Shown one piece after another: positions 52,879 through 61,677 of a stretch of DNA of 64,000 nucleotides. The number at the start of each line of letters is the position of its first letter. Within the stretch, counting starts at the first letter, position 1. The translations under genes and the position numbers were made by a program. The stretch is from CAYJFD01 sp964369605 (lineage in GTDB: Bacteria; Bacteroidota; Bacteroidia; Bacteroidales; UBA932): contig CAYJFD010000004.1 of assembly GCA_964369605.1 (NCBI GenBank), forward strand, positions 1 to 64,000, in the 5' to 3' direction. The notes below the pieces were generated by a model that was not told the DNA's origin, did not search any database, and saw nothing but the letters and a program-made list of their open reading frames with translations.

Positions 52879-52886
52879 CAAATATA
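52879..52886 (-). promoter_or_regulatory. -7 promoter element for the BACON lipoprotein gene
   Basis: Minus-strand TATATTTG, an exact match, 87 bases from the start codon. A second, more distal exact match (TATCTTTG) is at 53003-52996, upstream of the hairpin. Confidence 0.5.
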
Positions 52887-52906
52887 TGTATAATAGTATA
52901 AAATGC

Positions 52907-52936
52907 AAAATCCCCCGATGAGCACGGGGGATTTTA
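52907..52936 (-). terminator. GC-rich hairpin with short U-tract
   Basis: AAAATCCCCC (52907-52916) pairs perfectly with GGGGGATTTT (52926-52935) around a nine-base loop. It is the strongest hairpin in the window and should end transcription of the LuxR/RIC unit before the BACON gene. A distal -7 element (53003-52996) would give a short transcript of about 80 bases ending here. Confidence 0.8.
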
Positions 52937-53055
52937 TGGCATTAGAGTAATTATTCACCCTAAAGAATTTCGATATTTATTTAACATTAACGATACAAAG
53001 ATAAGGCTAAGTGTTGAGTGCGACAATACCTAAAAGTAGTGATATTTATAATCTC

Positions 53056-53655
53056 CTAATTATCAATACTTTCCTTTATTTTATCTAAAGAAACTAACTT
53101 ATTTACGATAGCATAGATAGTTAAACCTGCGACGCTATGTATCTGAAGTTTCGCTACTATGTTTCTTCTGTGTGTCATTATGGTATGTGTAGATAGAAAT
53201 AAGGTATCTGCTATTTGCTTATTTGATAATCCTTTCACTATACAAACTAGTACATCTTTTTCTCTTTGTGTAAGATCAGTCTTTGAGTCATCTTTTCTCA
53301 AATCTAGAATCTTAACTATTTTTTCTTTTATGGTACTTGCACTATCATAAATCGATATGGACTCATCATAATCCTCTGATGCATCGTGATGAGAAAGAGC
53401 TGTCTTTAAAGCCACGATATGAAAATTATCCTTCTCTATTAATTCTTTAATATTTGCAAAAGTAAGAGGCGAACTGATAGGGTTAATTAATAACACATCA
53501 CAGTTCATTACTGACAGCGTATTTGGGAGGTCATTCAATTTACTTATCTGTGCGATATCGATATCCAAATCAGGCATTTTTCGTAATATTTCAACGATAC
53601 CTAATCTGATTATATCTGCAGGTTCTGCCACTACTATGTGTGTTCTTTTTGACAT
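53056..53655 (-). CDS. LuxR-type response regulator with degenerate receiver domain
   Basis: 199 aa. The C-terminal HTH is clear (LTQREKDVLVCIVKGLSNKQIADTLFLSTHTIMTHRRNIVAKLQI, about 130-175). The N-terminal domain has the receiver fold pattern, but the acidic pocket is A10-E11-P12 instead of DD, and the phospho-acceptor Asp is Asn58 (DVLLINPIS); the conserved Lys is also missing. It is therefore not a phosphorylation-controlled regulator. Its partner is the RIC-like di-iron protein whose stop codon is two bases upstream, so it may be regulated by that protein or by redox state. Confidence 0.8.
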   Translation of the reverse strand: MSKRTHIVVAEPADIIRLGIVEILRKMPDLDIDIAQISKLNDLPNTLSVMNCDVLLINPISSPLTFANIKELIEKDNFHIVALKTALSHHDASEDYDESISIYDSASTIKEKIVKILDLRKDDSKTDLTQREKDVLVCIVKGLSNKQIADTLFLSTHTIMTHRRNIVAKLQIHSVAGLTIYAIVNKLVSLDKIKESIDN

Positions 53656-53657
53656 CC

Positions 53658-54344
53658 TTACACCTCCTTCTCCATTATTGAAGCCAAAGGACTCAATAAT
53701 TCATTTTCAACTGAAGTATGAAAATTCAAATCTTCAGCACACGAGTGAAGCTCCATTAATAACTTATAAAATCTACTACTTAGTTCTCCAGGGTAATATT
53801 TAATAATAATTCCTTTTAATTCTGTCAGCTTTTCATCTATATTCTCATGATTTTCGCTAAAGTCATCGATAGAATACTCTAGCCCTTTCTTATTTTCTAA
53901 TAGAGATTCAACATAAGGGAATAACTGTTTTTCTTCACTTGTAATATGTTGTGTAACTTCAGCCTCATATTCATTATAATAATCTAAGATAGCCCTTGCT
54001 ATATCATTGTTATCACAACTAACTATCGCTTCTATCTCCTCTCGAATTCTTCTTAATTTATAATCTAGGAAAAATTTATGAGAATTTTTCAGATAATTAA
54101 TTAAGGTAGGTAGAACCTTCCTAGGGGAAAGATTTGATAATTGTGTATCATTACCCAGAAGAAGATTTACTATTAACAAGAAGGCATCTGAATCAACTGA
54201 TGATTTCTGACATACCTCTTCGATAGTTTCATCCCCAAATCCCAGTGGGATATTAAAGATATTTGCCACGAAGAGCATTCTGAATTTATCTGACAATAGG
54301 TCTCCCATATTATCAGATTTTTTATATAGACTAATTTTATACAT
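53658..54344 (-). CDS. RIC/YtfE-like hemerythrin protein, di-iron
   Basis: 228 aa. The di-iron ligands line up with YtfE: His89, His133 and Glu137 (TQHITSEE), His166, His209 and Glu213 (FHTSVENE), giving the H-x3-E pattern twice. The N-terminal segment (about 13-65; SDKFRMLFVANIFNIPLGFGDETIEEVCQKS) resembles the DUF542 domain but lacks its CC pair. RIC proteins repair iron-sulfur clusters damaged by NO or oxidants. The missing cysteines and the paired pseudo-receiver HTH suggest sensing rather than repair; that is inference. A -7 element is at 54369-54362. Confidence 0.82.
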   Translation of the reverse strand: MYKISLYKKSDNMGDLLSDKFRMLFVANIFNIPLGFGDETIEEVCQKSSVDSDAFLLIVNLLLGNDTQLSNLSPRKVLPTLINYLKNSHKFFLDYKLRRIREEIEAIVSCDNNDIARAILDYYNEYEAEVTQHITSEEKQLFPYVESLLENKKGLEYSIDDFSENHENIDEKLTELKGIIIKYYPGELSSRFYKLLMELHSCAEDLNFHTSVENELLSPLASIMEKEV

Positions 54345-54361
54345 TACTTTAATATTTTAGA

Positions 54362-54369
54362 CAAAAGTA
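54362..54369 (-). promoter_or_regulatory. -7 promoter element for the RIC-like/LuxR pair
   Basis: Minus-strand TACTTTTG, 18 bases from the start codon of the RIC-like gene, placing the transcription start very close to the ATG. Confidence 0.55.
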
Positions 54370-54409
54370 AGGCTGTCTTACTCCCTAAACAATACCTAAT
54401 TATAAGTAT

Positions 54410-54745
54410 TTAAATCATTATCACTTTATTACAGTTCTGCTGAGCACCAATTATATCCACCATAGTGGCTACACTTCCAACTACCACGTTATCAAGCTCA
54501 TTAAAGTAGCTAAGACAACTTTTACATATTAAAAGTTTCACTCCTTTTGACTCTAAAACTTCAAGTGCCTCAACAATAGGAGATTCCTTCAAGCATAACT
54601 TTACACCCTCCGCATAAAAACAAATATATGCTGGTAAGTTTTTCTCCTCAGTCATTAAGGAAAAATAATTAGATACTAATAATTCTGTTAACTCTTTAGG
54701 CGCTTCGCCCATTCCATATTTATTTACAACTATTGTAGTCTTCAT
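54410..54745 (-). CDS. DsrE-family protein, YedF-like
   Basis: 111 aa with the DsrE fold: KTTIVVNKYGMGEAPKELTELLVSNYFSLMTEEKNLPAYICFYAEGVKLCLKESPIVEALEVLESKGVKLLICKSCLSYF. The pattern (YAEGVKLC, ALEVLESKGVKLLICKSCLSYF) matches the C-terminal domain of the selenium-metabolism-type YedF protein, but the N-terminal TusA domain is absent. The cysteine in ICKSC is the likely sulfur carrier. It is last in the unit that begins at 58261, ten bases after the radical SAM gene. A sulfur-relay role is inferred from the family. Confidence 0.75.
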   Translation of the reverse strand: MKTTIVVNKYGMGEAPKELTELLVSNYFSLMTEEKNLPAYICFYAEGVKLCLKESPIVEALEVLESKGVKLLICKSCLSYFNELDNVVVGSVATMVDIIGAQQNCNKVIMI

Positions 54746-54755
54746 TTTATTATTT

Positions 54756-55706
54756 TTAATCTTCTACTAATCTTTTTTTATTCTGATAGAAAATACCTCT
54801 CTTTTCACTTTCCATCTCTACTTCACCCTCCTTCATCATCACATCCAAACACGCAGTAATCTGCTCCTTTCCCTCTCCAATCATCTGAACCAAATCATCT
54901 ATGGTACATGGCCTTCTATCTATTGTCTGCATTATGGCAGATCTCATATCCGTCCTGAAGTTAATCTTAGTAGCTGCTTTAGCTACTTTAGATATTATAC
55001 TAACATTAGGTAGGTCCCATAAAGTGATTATAGCCTCTAGCTCCTCAAATGTAGCTGCTCTTAGATTTTTTAACACACCAGGTCTATCCAAGGTATTTAA
55101 CTGTACTATATCAGGTTTGATTCGATTGATTGCTTCTTTAAGCGCCATTAACTCTGAATCACTATCATTATAGCCTGGCAGGATCATTATCTCTAAATGC
55201 ATTTGACCAGTAAATGTTTCTCTGAAGCTTACTAGAGATTCTATGCATTTTTCTATTTCTAGATCACTATGAGGTCTATTTATCCTTTTAAATACGCTAT
55301 CAGTTGCTGCATCTAGTGATGGTAATACTATATCAGCATACCTTAAAGAGTGAACAAGAGATTCATCCTCAAATAAGGTAGCATTCGTAATCATAGCTAT
55401 TTGAGAGGCTGGTCGATTCGATTTAATAAATTTCAGCACTTTTTCTAATTCTAAATTCAAGGTGGGTTCACCATAGCCAGAAAAAGTAAAGGTGTCAGGA
55501 TCTGGACTTGTATCAAAGTAAAGTTGTAGCTCCGCAATAATTTCTTCTGCTCTAATATACTCCTTCCTCTGTAGCGTTAACTTAGTCGTCGCTCCTACTT
55601 CGCAATATACGCAGTCTAAGGAACATACCTTCTTAGGGACTAAATCAACTCCTAATGACAATCCTAATCTCCTAGAAGGAATAGGTCCAAATAAATATTT
55701 ATACAT
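54756..55706 (-). CDS. Radical SAM protein, COG0731-like
   Basis: 316 aa. The cluster motif is KKVCSLDCVYCEVGATTKL (CxxxCxxC) after the family opening FGPIPSRRLGLSLGVDLVP. The core continues with FTFSGYGEPTLNLELEKVLKFIK, IAMITNATLF and MHLEIMILPGYNDSDSE. The C-terminus has a winged-helix-like segment (RRPCTIDDLVQMIGEGKEQITACLDVMMKEGEVEM), a DNA- or protein-binding add-on. The reaction is unknown; relatives act on Fe-S or wybutosine-like chemistry. It shares one base with the upstream phosphohexomutase gene. Confidence 0.82.
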   Translation of the reverse strand: MYKYLFGPIPSRRLGLSLGVDLVPKKVCSLDCVYCEVGATTKLTLQRKEYIRAEEIIAELQLYFDTSPDPDTFTFSGYGEPTLNLELEKVLKFIKSNRPASQIAMITNATLFEDESLVHSLRYADIVLPSLDAATDSVFKRINRPHSDLEIEKCIESLVSFRETFTGQMHLEIMILPGYNDSDSELMALKEAINRIKPDIVQLNTLDRPGVLKNLRAATFEELEAIITLWDLPNVSIISKVAKAATKINFRTDMRSAIMQTIDRRPCTIDDLVQMIGEGKEQITACLDVMMKEGEVEMESEKRGIFYQNKKRLVED

Positions 55707-57190
55707 TAAATGCTTATTTTATAAGATGTTAATAGCTTAGAGAGGCGTTCAAAAATAAGCTTCTCTCCCCCTTCTACATCTGACTCTATATTTAGAGGCA
55801 TAACAGGATCGTGAAGTGACATTCTTAATAAAAACCAACCTTGTTCAGACGCAGAGCGACAAGCCACCCTTATCCCTTCATAATTCGGTTCCACTACACT
55901 CCAATCCCCTATCTCTAAGACTTTTGCCTTTAGTTCATCAAGAAGCTGTAATCCATAAGAAGAAAAATCCTCAACTAGAATCTTATATCTATATTCAGCA
56001 CTTTCTGCTGCTTCCTTTAAATCGATAAGAGCTGTATCTATTCTCTCTCCCCTTTGTCTCAACAAAGCTACTTCTACTAATATCTTCGCTACAAGAAATG
56101 CTCCGTCATCTAGAAAATAATTCTCTCTTAAAGCAGCATGTCCCGATGTCTCGATAGCCAACCATGAATCCTCCCCTAGAGAATTTAATCGTTTTGATTC
56201 ATTAATTACATTTTTGTAACCCCTTTTATATCTATGATGAACTCCACCTAAATTCTTTATGAATTCACCTAATCCATCTGAGGTAATAGAATCCGTAACA
56301 ATAGTAGAACCTGGATGCTCCCTAAGTATAATAGAAGAAATCAAGGCTATCAAAGCATTTCGATTTATAGCATTCCCACTTGAATCGACTATCGCCGAAC
56401 GATCCACATCGGTATCAAAGATAATTCCTAAATCAGCTCCAACTTCCTTTACACGAGCACAAACAGAAGCCATAGCCTCAGCGTCTTCTGGATTAGGTAT
56501 ATGATTTGGAAAATTACCATCAGGCTCAAGATACTGACTCTTTGAAACATCTGCACCTAAGGCCGTCAAGACCTTTGTTGCAAAAAATCCACCAGCACCA
56601 TTGCCAGCATCTACTACTATCTTCATTCCAACTAAAGGAGTCTCTCCTAAAGCTGCACCTTTTCGAATATACTCTACTATAAATGCAGAATATTCTGAGA
56701 TAAGGTCCCATTCTGGGACAATATCACTATCAACAGAAACGTAATCACTTGTGTACTCTTCTGAAGCAATGCTTAATATCTGTTTAATATCCTCCTTTTC
56801 AAGGCCGCCCTCTGCGGTAAAAAACTTCAATCCATTCCTATTAAAAGGAAGGTGACTAGCTGTTAGCATAACTCCAGCTGTTACATCTCTAAATACTGTA
56901 GACATAAACATTGCTGGCGTAGAAGCTAAGCCTGCGTTATAAACCTTTACCCCAAGGCTTAATAATCCACTAACAAAGGCCATCTTAACACTATCACCAC
57001 TCAATCTAGAATCTTGTCCTACTGCAACGACTAAGTCCTTAGTCTCCCTCTGCCTTAACCATAGAGCGAATGCTCTTCCCAAAGCGAAGACCACCTCTGG
57101 CGTTAAATTTATAATCTCACCCTCGACACCATTCATTGCGACTCCACGAATATCAGAGCCATTTTGTAATCTATTCCAATTTATATCCAT
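55706..57190 (-). CDS. Phosphomannomutase/phosphoglucomutase
   Basis: 494 aa alpha-D-phosphohexomutase. Motifs: NGSDIRGVA near the N-terminus, the catalytic phospho-Ser loop MLTASHLPFNRNGLKFF, the metal loop IIFDTDVDRSAIVD, the sugar-binding IETSGHAALRENYFLDDGAFLVAKI, and the phosphate-binding C-terminus (YEGIRVACRSASEQGWFLLRMS). It interconverts hexose 1- and 6-phosphates for surface polysaccharide or central metabolism; whether mannose or glucose is preferred cannot be told. It lies three bases after an alpha/beta hydrolase gene and overlaps the radical SAM gene by one base. Confidence 0.9.
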   Translation of the reverse strand: MDINWNRLQNGSDIRGVAMNGVEGEIINLTPEVVFALGRAFALWLRQRETKDLVVAVGQDSRLSGDSVKMAFVSGLLSLGVKVYNAGLASTPAMFMSTVFRDVTAGVMLTASHLPFNRNGLKFFTAEGGLEKEDIKQILSIASEEYTSDYVSVDSDIVPEWDLISEYSAFIVEYIRKGAALGETPLVGMKIVVDAGNGAGGFFATKVLTALGADVSKSQYLEPDGNFPNHIPNPEDAEAMASVCARVKEVGADLGIIFDTDVDRSAIVDSSGNAINRNALIALISSIILREHPGSTIVTDSITSDGLGEFIKNLGGVHHRYKRGYKNVINESKRLNSLGEDSWLAIETSGHAALRENYFLDDGAFLVAKILVEVALLRQRGERIDTALIDLKEAAESAEYRYKILVEDFSSYGLQLLDELKAKVLEIGDWSVVEPNYEGIRVACRSASEQGWFLLRMSLHDPVMPLNIESDVEGGEKLIFERLSKLLTSYKISI

Positions 57191-57193
57191 AAT

Positions 57194-58261
57194 CTACTGC
57201 TTATTTATCCACTGAGCTAATGCTCCTAAAAATGTTGGAGAGATAGTTTCCTTAATGAAAGCATACTCTGTTGGAAGTCCTGAATCAGCCTCTTGAAAAA
57301 GGTGATTCAAACCTTCGAAATAGATAGAGGTAACATTTGAATTTCCTCCTAAAATAAGAGACTCTCTGATACTTTTCATATTCACCTGTGCATTTACTTG
57401 AGTATCTTTCATCCCATTCGTAAGTAACACAGGTACTTTTACTTTTGAAATATCTTCTCTTGGATCATATTTGATAAAATAATACATCCATGGATTATCA
57501 AACTGTGCAACTACGCCATTCACTTGATCTTGAGAAGCACCCTGAGGTAAAAAATCTTTCACCAACACAGCTATACTATCACTTAGCTCGGCCGTTCTAT
57601 ACTCGGATTCCACTATTAAGTCAAACACACTCTCATTAAGGCTTAAATTTCTAGCTATCACTTCTGATGCGATACCATAGCCCTCTGAAATATCTCTTGC
57701 TTGAGTAAGTAAAATTTCCCTTCCACTTACTCCTGGGCTTGCCATAGCAATAATAAAATCAGGAACATTATACTGCTCTGGATCTAGCGTAGCTGCCATA
57801 AAAGCTACTAATCCTCCTTCACTATGCCCGATCAGTCCTATACTTTCAATATCCTTCCTTTCTCTTAAGAATGATATTGCGCTTTGCGCGTCATAAGCTA
57901 AATCTCTTGTTGTAGACGCGTTTCCTAGCGGAGCATTGCTCTTGCCGACTCCTCTATCATCGTAGCGTAGAACAGCTATCCCATTTTTTGCAAGATAGTC
58001 CGCGATAACTTTGAATGGCTTATGTCCAGCGACTTCACTATCTCTATTTTGAGGTCCTGACCCAGAGATTAATATTACTGCTTTATGTGCACCTCTACCT
58101 TTAGGGATAGAGAGGGTTCCAGCTATGGTATTGCCCTGCTCTTCATTTACGAAGATAACCTCCTCTTCTGTATATGGCAGAGAATCTTGCGCACTTAATA
58201 TAGACGTAAATGCACAGAAAATTAAAACGATAAATAGTGCTTGTGATGCGATTTTTTTCAT
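57194..58261 (-). CDS. Secreted alpha/beta hydrolase (esterase-like)
   Basis: 355 aa from the ATG at 58261 (MKKIASQALFIVLIFCAFTSILSA, a signal peptide ending before QDSL). The catalytic Ser is in the elbow GHSEGGLVAF, the oxyanion region is VILISGSGPQNRD, a possible Asp is in LLTNGMKDTQVN, and a final His in FEGLNHLFQE. The N-terminal segment (FVNEEQGNTIAGTLSIPKGRG) is typical of dienelactone-hydrolase-like esterases. The longer frame to 58300 includes the -7 element at 58295-58288, so it is rejected. It is first in the unit with the phosphohexomutase, radical SAM and DsrE genes. The substrate is unknown. Confidence 0.85.
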   Translation of the reverse strand: MKKIASQALFIVLIFCAFTSILSAQDSLPYTEEEVIFVNEEQGNTIAGTLSIPKGRGAHKAVILISGSGPQNRDSEVAGHKPFKVIADYLAKNGIAVLRYDDRGVGKSNAPLGNASTTRDLAYDAQSAISFLRERKDIESIGLIGHSEGGLVAFMAATLDPEQYNVPDFIIAMASPGVSGREILLTQARDISEGYGIASEVIARNLSLNESVFDLIVESEYRTAELSDSIAVLVKDFLPQGASQDQVNGVVAQFDNPWMYYFIKYDPREDISKVKVPVLLTNGMKDTQVNAQVNMKSIRESLILGGNSNVTSIYFEGLNHLFQEADSGLPTEYAFIKETISPTFLGALAQWINKQ

Positions 58262-58287
58262 TCTTCTATCAATTATTATATAAGTCA

Positions 58288-58295
58288 CAAAAGTA
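58288..58295 (-). promoter_or_regulatory. -7 promoter element for the alpha/beta hydrolase unit
   Basis: Minus-strand TACTTTTG, 27 bases from the chosen start codon. Divergent with an element at 58354-58361. Confidence 0.6.
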
Positions 58296-58353
58296 CACAT
58301 AAAATTTTAATATCCATTTAGTTTTCTGCAGCTCTTTGTTTGAGAAAAAATAT

Positions 58354-58361
58354 TAACTTTG
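58354..58361 (+). promoter_or_regulatory. -7 promoter element for the esterase-like lipoprotein gene
   Basis: Plus-strand TAACTTTG, an exact match, 36 bases before the ATG at 58397. TTTG occurs 16-20 bases upstream. Confidence 0.55.
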
Positions 58362-58396
58362 TTTGATATATTTATGAGTAATTAAATTAAAACTAT

Positions 58397-59587
58397 ATGA
58401 ATAAAAAACTAAGAACAGCAACACTAATAGCTTGCTTATTTTTATCTCTTCTTGCTTGTGGCAAAGAAAAGAGGGCGATAGGGAATGAGGAAAATAATGC
58501 ATTAAAACAGCTTCACACTCAGATTGAAGAATTACTTATTGAGCGTGACTCTTCACTTCACAGACAGTATGAAGAACAATGGAAAAGAAAAAAACTGATT
58601 CTTGACGATAAGGAGATGCGTTTTTATACTAAGGTTTTTGGCGACGAGCCAGAGGACGGACGTGCGATGTACATTTCAATGCACGGAGGAGGAGGTACTA
58701 CCTCAACTGCAAATAATCAACAGTGGAATAACCAAAAAATTCTTTATAGCCCTGCCGAAGGAGTTTATTTTGTCCCTCGCGCACCGACTGACACGTGGGA
58801 TTTATGGCATTTAGGACACATCGACCCCTTGTTTGAAAGAGCTATTCTTCTAGCTATGATATACGAAAACGTAAATCCAAATAAAGTTTATATTATGGGA
58901 TATTCAGCAGGTGGAGACGGGACTTACCAACTTGCACCTCGCATGTCAGAAATATGGGCAGCAGCAGCTATGAGTGCAGGACATCCAGGTGACTCAGAGC
59001 ACAGAAATCTTCGCAATCTGCCCTTTGCAATATATATGGGCGGAGAGGACACTCCTTACGACAGGAATATTGAGGCGCAAAAATATGGCGACAGACTTGC
59101 AGAGCTTCAGGCAGAGGATCCTCAAGGCTACATATATGATTTAAATATTTACGAGGGTATGGGACACTGGATGGAAAGAAGAGACACTACATCTCTTAGT
59201 TGGATGTCAAAATACAAAAGAAATGTTATTCCTTCAAGAGTTGTATGGATTCAAGATAATGTAGTTAGGGCTAATTCTTACTGGTTATCAACAAACATAC
59301 AAAATGCAAATAACGACGACCTGATTATAGCAAACTACACAAAAGATGGCATTATTACGATAGAGGAGTCTTCTGTTAGTGAGTTCAGTATCGGACTAAG
59401 AGATGACATGATGGATCTTGACAAGGAAGTGGTTGTAATTAAGGGAGGAAAAGAAATATTCAGAGGCATTGTTGGACGCAGTCTAGAGGTCGCAAAAATG
59501 GATATTGAGGCACTCCGAGACAGAGATTTAATATTTTACTCGCGCCTACTAATCAGTGAAGACAAGGTCACAGATCTATCCAAATAA
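58397..59587 (+). CDS. Predicted lipoprotein esterase (PHB-depolymerase/alpha-beta hydrolase-like)
   Basis: 396 aa with a lipoprotein signal (MNKKLRTATLIACLFLSLLAC, lipidation Cys21). A helical, charged linker (about 35-75) precedes an alpha/beta hydrolase domain: AMYISMHGGGGTTSTANNQQW (oxyanion loop HGGGG), the nucleophile elbow VYIMGYSAGGDGTYQLA (Ser in GYSAGG), an acid in MGGEDTPYDRN, and a catalytic His in YEGMGHWMER. The last 100 residues form a small beta domain. The substrate is probably an ester or a sugar ester at the cell surface; I do not recognise a closer family. It faces away from the other hydrolase. Confidence 0.72.
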   Translation: MNKKLRTATLIACLFLSLLACGKEKRAIGNEENNALKQLHTQIEELLIERDSSLHRQYEEQWKRKKLILDDKEMRFYTKVFGDEPEDGRAMYISMHGGGGTTSTANNQQWNNQKILYSPAEGVYFVPRAPTDTWDLWHLGHIDPLFERAILLAMIYENVNPNKVYIMGYSAGGDGTYQLAPRMSEIWAAAAMSAGHPGDSEHRNLRNLPFAIYMGGEDTPYDRNIEAQKYGDRLAELQAEDPQGYIYDLNIYEGMGHWMERRDTTSLSWMSKYKRNVIPSRVVWIQDNVVRANSYWLSTNIQNANNDDLIIANYTKDGIITIEESSVSEFSIGLRDDMMDLDKEVVVIKGGKEIFRGIVGRSLEVAKMDIEALRDRDLIFYSRLLISEDKVTDLSK

Positions 59588-59642
59588 TAGTTCATCAAAT
59601 AAGCCCTAGAAAATTCAAAAATAATTCTTAATTTTGCGGATT

Positions 59643-61673
59643 ATGGCGATTAGTAAGAAAAATGCAAAAGTTCGTATAGAGGAGCTAAGAAAGCAGATAT
59701 CGGAGCACAATAAAAACTACTATGTTTTGAGTACCCCGACTATTTCTGACTTTGAATATGACTTGCTAATAAATGAACTAACAACGCTTGAAAAGAAATT
59801 TCCAGAATTTCATGATCCTAGCTCCCCGACTCAAAGAGTTGGTAGTGACTTAAATACAGACACTCTAGGAAATAGCAAGGATAGGGCTCAATATGCTCAT
59901 AAATACCCTATGCTTTCCCTAAGCAATACTTACGACAAGGGGGAACTCAAAGATTTTGACTCTAGAATTCGTAAGGTAGAGAGTTCAGACTTCAATTACT
60001 CCTGTGAACTAAAATTTGATGGCACTGCAATATGTCTTAGTTATGAAAATGGAGCACTTATTAGAGCTCTCACAAGGGGAGATGGACAAATTGGGGATGA
60101 TGTTACAGAAAATATCTTTACGATCAAAAGCATCCCGACTCGTATAAGCTCGAAGAAAAGTTTCGAGATCAGGGGTGAAATATATATGCCATATAAGGCC
60201 TTTGAATTAATAAATAAAGAACGAGAGGACAAGGGAGAGCACTTGTTTGCTAATCCTCGTAATGCTGCCTCTGGATCTCTTAAATTACTAGACTCAAAGG
60301 AGGTGGCAAAAAGAGGCCTTGAATGCACCCTATACCAAATCATTAGTGATGATTTAGAATTTAACACTCACTCAGAGTCTCTATTATGGGCAAAGAATGA
60401 AGGATTTCCTATTTCTGAATATGCAAAGGTGTGCCCTAATATAGAAGAAGCTCTTGACTATATCTATCTTTGGGATACAAAAAGAAAAGACCTAGAATAC
60501 GCAACAGATGGCATCGTAATAAAGATCGACGAATTAGCTCTTCAGAAAAGACTAGGCTTAACGGCCAAGTCTCCACGCTGGGCTACTGCCTATAAGTTTA
60601 AAGCAGAAGAAGCACTAACAAAACTACTATCTATCGATTATCAAGTAGGTCGCACAGGGGCGATTACTCCAGTAGCAAATCTGGATGCAGTACAGCTTGC
60701 TGGAACTACAGTAAAGCGCGCCTCTCTACATAATTCTGAACAGATAGATGCGCTTGATATTCATATTAACGACTACGTCTATGTAGAGAAAGGGGGCGAA
60801 ATAATCCCGAAGATTACCCGAGTAGAGTTAAGTAAAAGAAGCCAAGATACTATCAAACCTCTTTTTCCTGAATTTTGCCCTGACTGTAATTCTAAGCTAA
60901 CAAAAGATAAAAATGAAGCTAAGCACTACTGCTTAAACTACCTACACTGCCCTACTCAGATCAAAGGTAGGTTTGTTCATTTTATATCTCGCAAAGCTAT
61001 GAATATACTCTCTGGCGATGCTACTATCGATCAGCTTTATTCTAAAAACTACATAAAGGATTTTTCTGACCTTTATCAGATTACAGCAGAGCAGCTTTTC
61101 ACACTAGATAGCTGGAAAGAGCGTTCAGTAGAGAGATTCCTACAAAGTGTGCAGGATTCAAAAAATACTCCTTTTCATAGGGTATTGTACGCGCTTGGCA
61201 TAAAACATATAGGAGAGTCTACAGCTAAAACTCTTGCTAATCACTATAAGTCTATTGATTCATTAATCTCAGCCACTAAGGAGGACTTAATTAGCATAGA
61301 TGAAATAGGTGAGAAATTAGCCGACAGCCTTATCTCCTACTTTAATGATCAGGACAATATGTCACTCATTAATAAGCTAAGAGAACAAGGCCTAAGATTT
61401 GCTGTAGTAGAAGATGAACAGACAAAACAAGTAAGTGAGGTGCTTAGTGGAATGAATATTGTTGTAAGTGGAAATTTTAGCATGTCACGTGAAGCGTTAA
61501 AAGCTATTTTGTCAGCAAACGGAGCAAACATAAGAGGCTCACTAAGCGGCACAACAACTTATCTAATCGCAGGGGAAAAAGCTGGTAGTGAAAAACTTAA
61601 GAAAGCTGAAAAATTAGGAATTACAATACTCTCTGAAGAAGAGATACTCAATATAATAAACACTAAAAAATAA
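59643..61673 (+). CDS. ligA: NAD+-dependent DNA ligase
   Basis: 676 aa. The adenylated lysine is K124 in CELKFDGTAI; the N-terminal Ia segment (HNKNYYVLSTPTISDFEYD) supplies NAD+ binding. The OB fold, a four-Cys zinc finger (FCPDCNSKL ... HYCLNYLHCPTQIKGRFVH), helix-hairpin-helix repeats (ALGIKHIGESTAKTLANHYKS) and a C-terminal BRCT domain (VLSGMNIVVSGNFSMSREALKAILSANGANIRGSLSGTTTYLIAG) are all intact. I use the ATG at 59643; a frame from a TTG codon at 59634 would add three residues. It is essential for replication. A TAATTTTG at 59629-59636 lies so close to the ATG that the mRNA may have almost no leader. Confidence 0.95.
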   Translation: MAISKKNAKVRIEELRKQISEHNKNYYVLSTPTISDFEYDLLINELTTLEKKFPEFHDPSSPTQRVGSDLNTDTLGNSKDRAQYAHKYPMLSLSNTYDKGELKDFDSRIRKVESSDFNYSCELKFDGTAICLSYENGALIRALTRGDGQIGDDVTENIFTIKSIPTRISSKKSFEIRGEIYMPYKAFELINKEREDKGEHLFANPRNAASGSLKLLDSKEVAKRGLECTLYQIISDDLEFNTHSESLLWAKNEGFPISEYAKVCPNIEEALDYIYLWDTKRKDLEYATDGIVIKIDELALQKRLGLTAKSPRWATAYKFKAEEALTKLLSIDYQVGRTGAITPVANLDAVQLAGTTVKRASLHNSEQIDALDIHINDYVYVEKGGEIIPKITRVELSKRSQDTIKPLFPEFCPDCNSKLTKDKNEAKHYCLNYLHCPTQIKGRFVHFISRKAMNILSGDATIDQLYSKNYIKDFSDLYQITAEQLFTLDSWKERSVERFLQSVQDSKNTPFHRVLYALGIKHIGESTAKTLANHYKSIDSLISATKEDLISIDEIGEKLADSLISYFNDQDNMSLINKLREQGLRFAVVEDEQTKQVSEVLSGMNIVVSGNFSMSREALKAILSANGANIRGSLSGTTTYLIAGEKAGSEKLKKAEKLGITILSEEEILNIINTKK

Positions 61674-61677
61674 AAAA

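Noticed and set aside
53056..53655. Classical two-component response regulator
   Set aside because: Asn replaces the phospho-acceptor Asp and the acidic pocket is missing; no histidine kinase gene is present.
59634..59642. TTG start for LigA adding three residues
   Set aside because: It lies within the -7-like motif, and the ATG at 59643 gives the normal family N-terminus.
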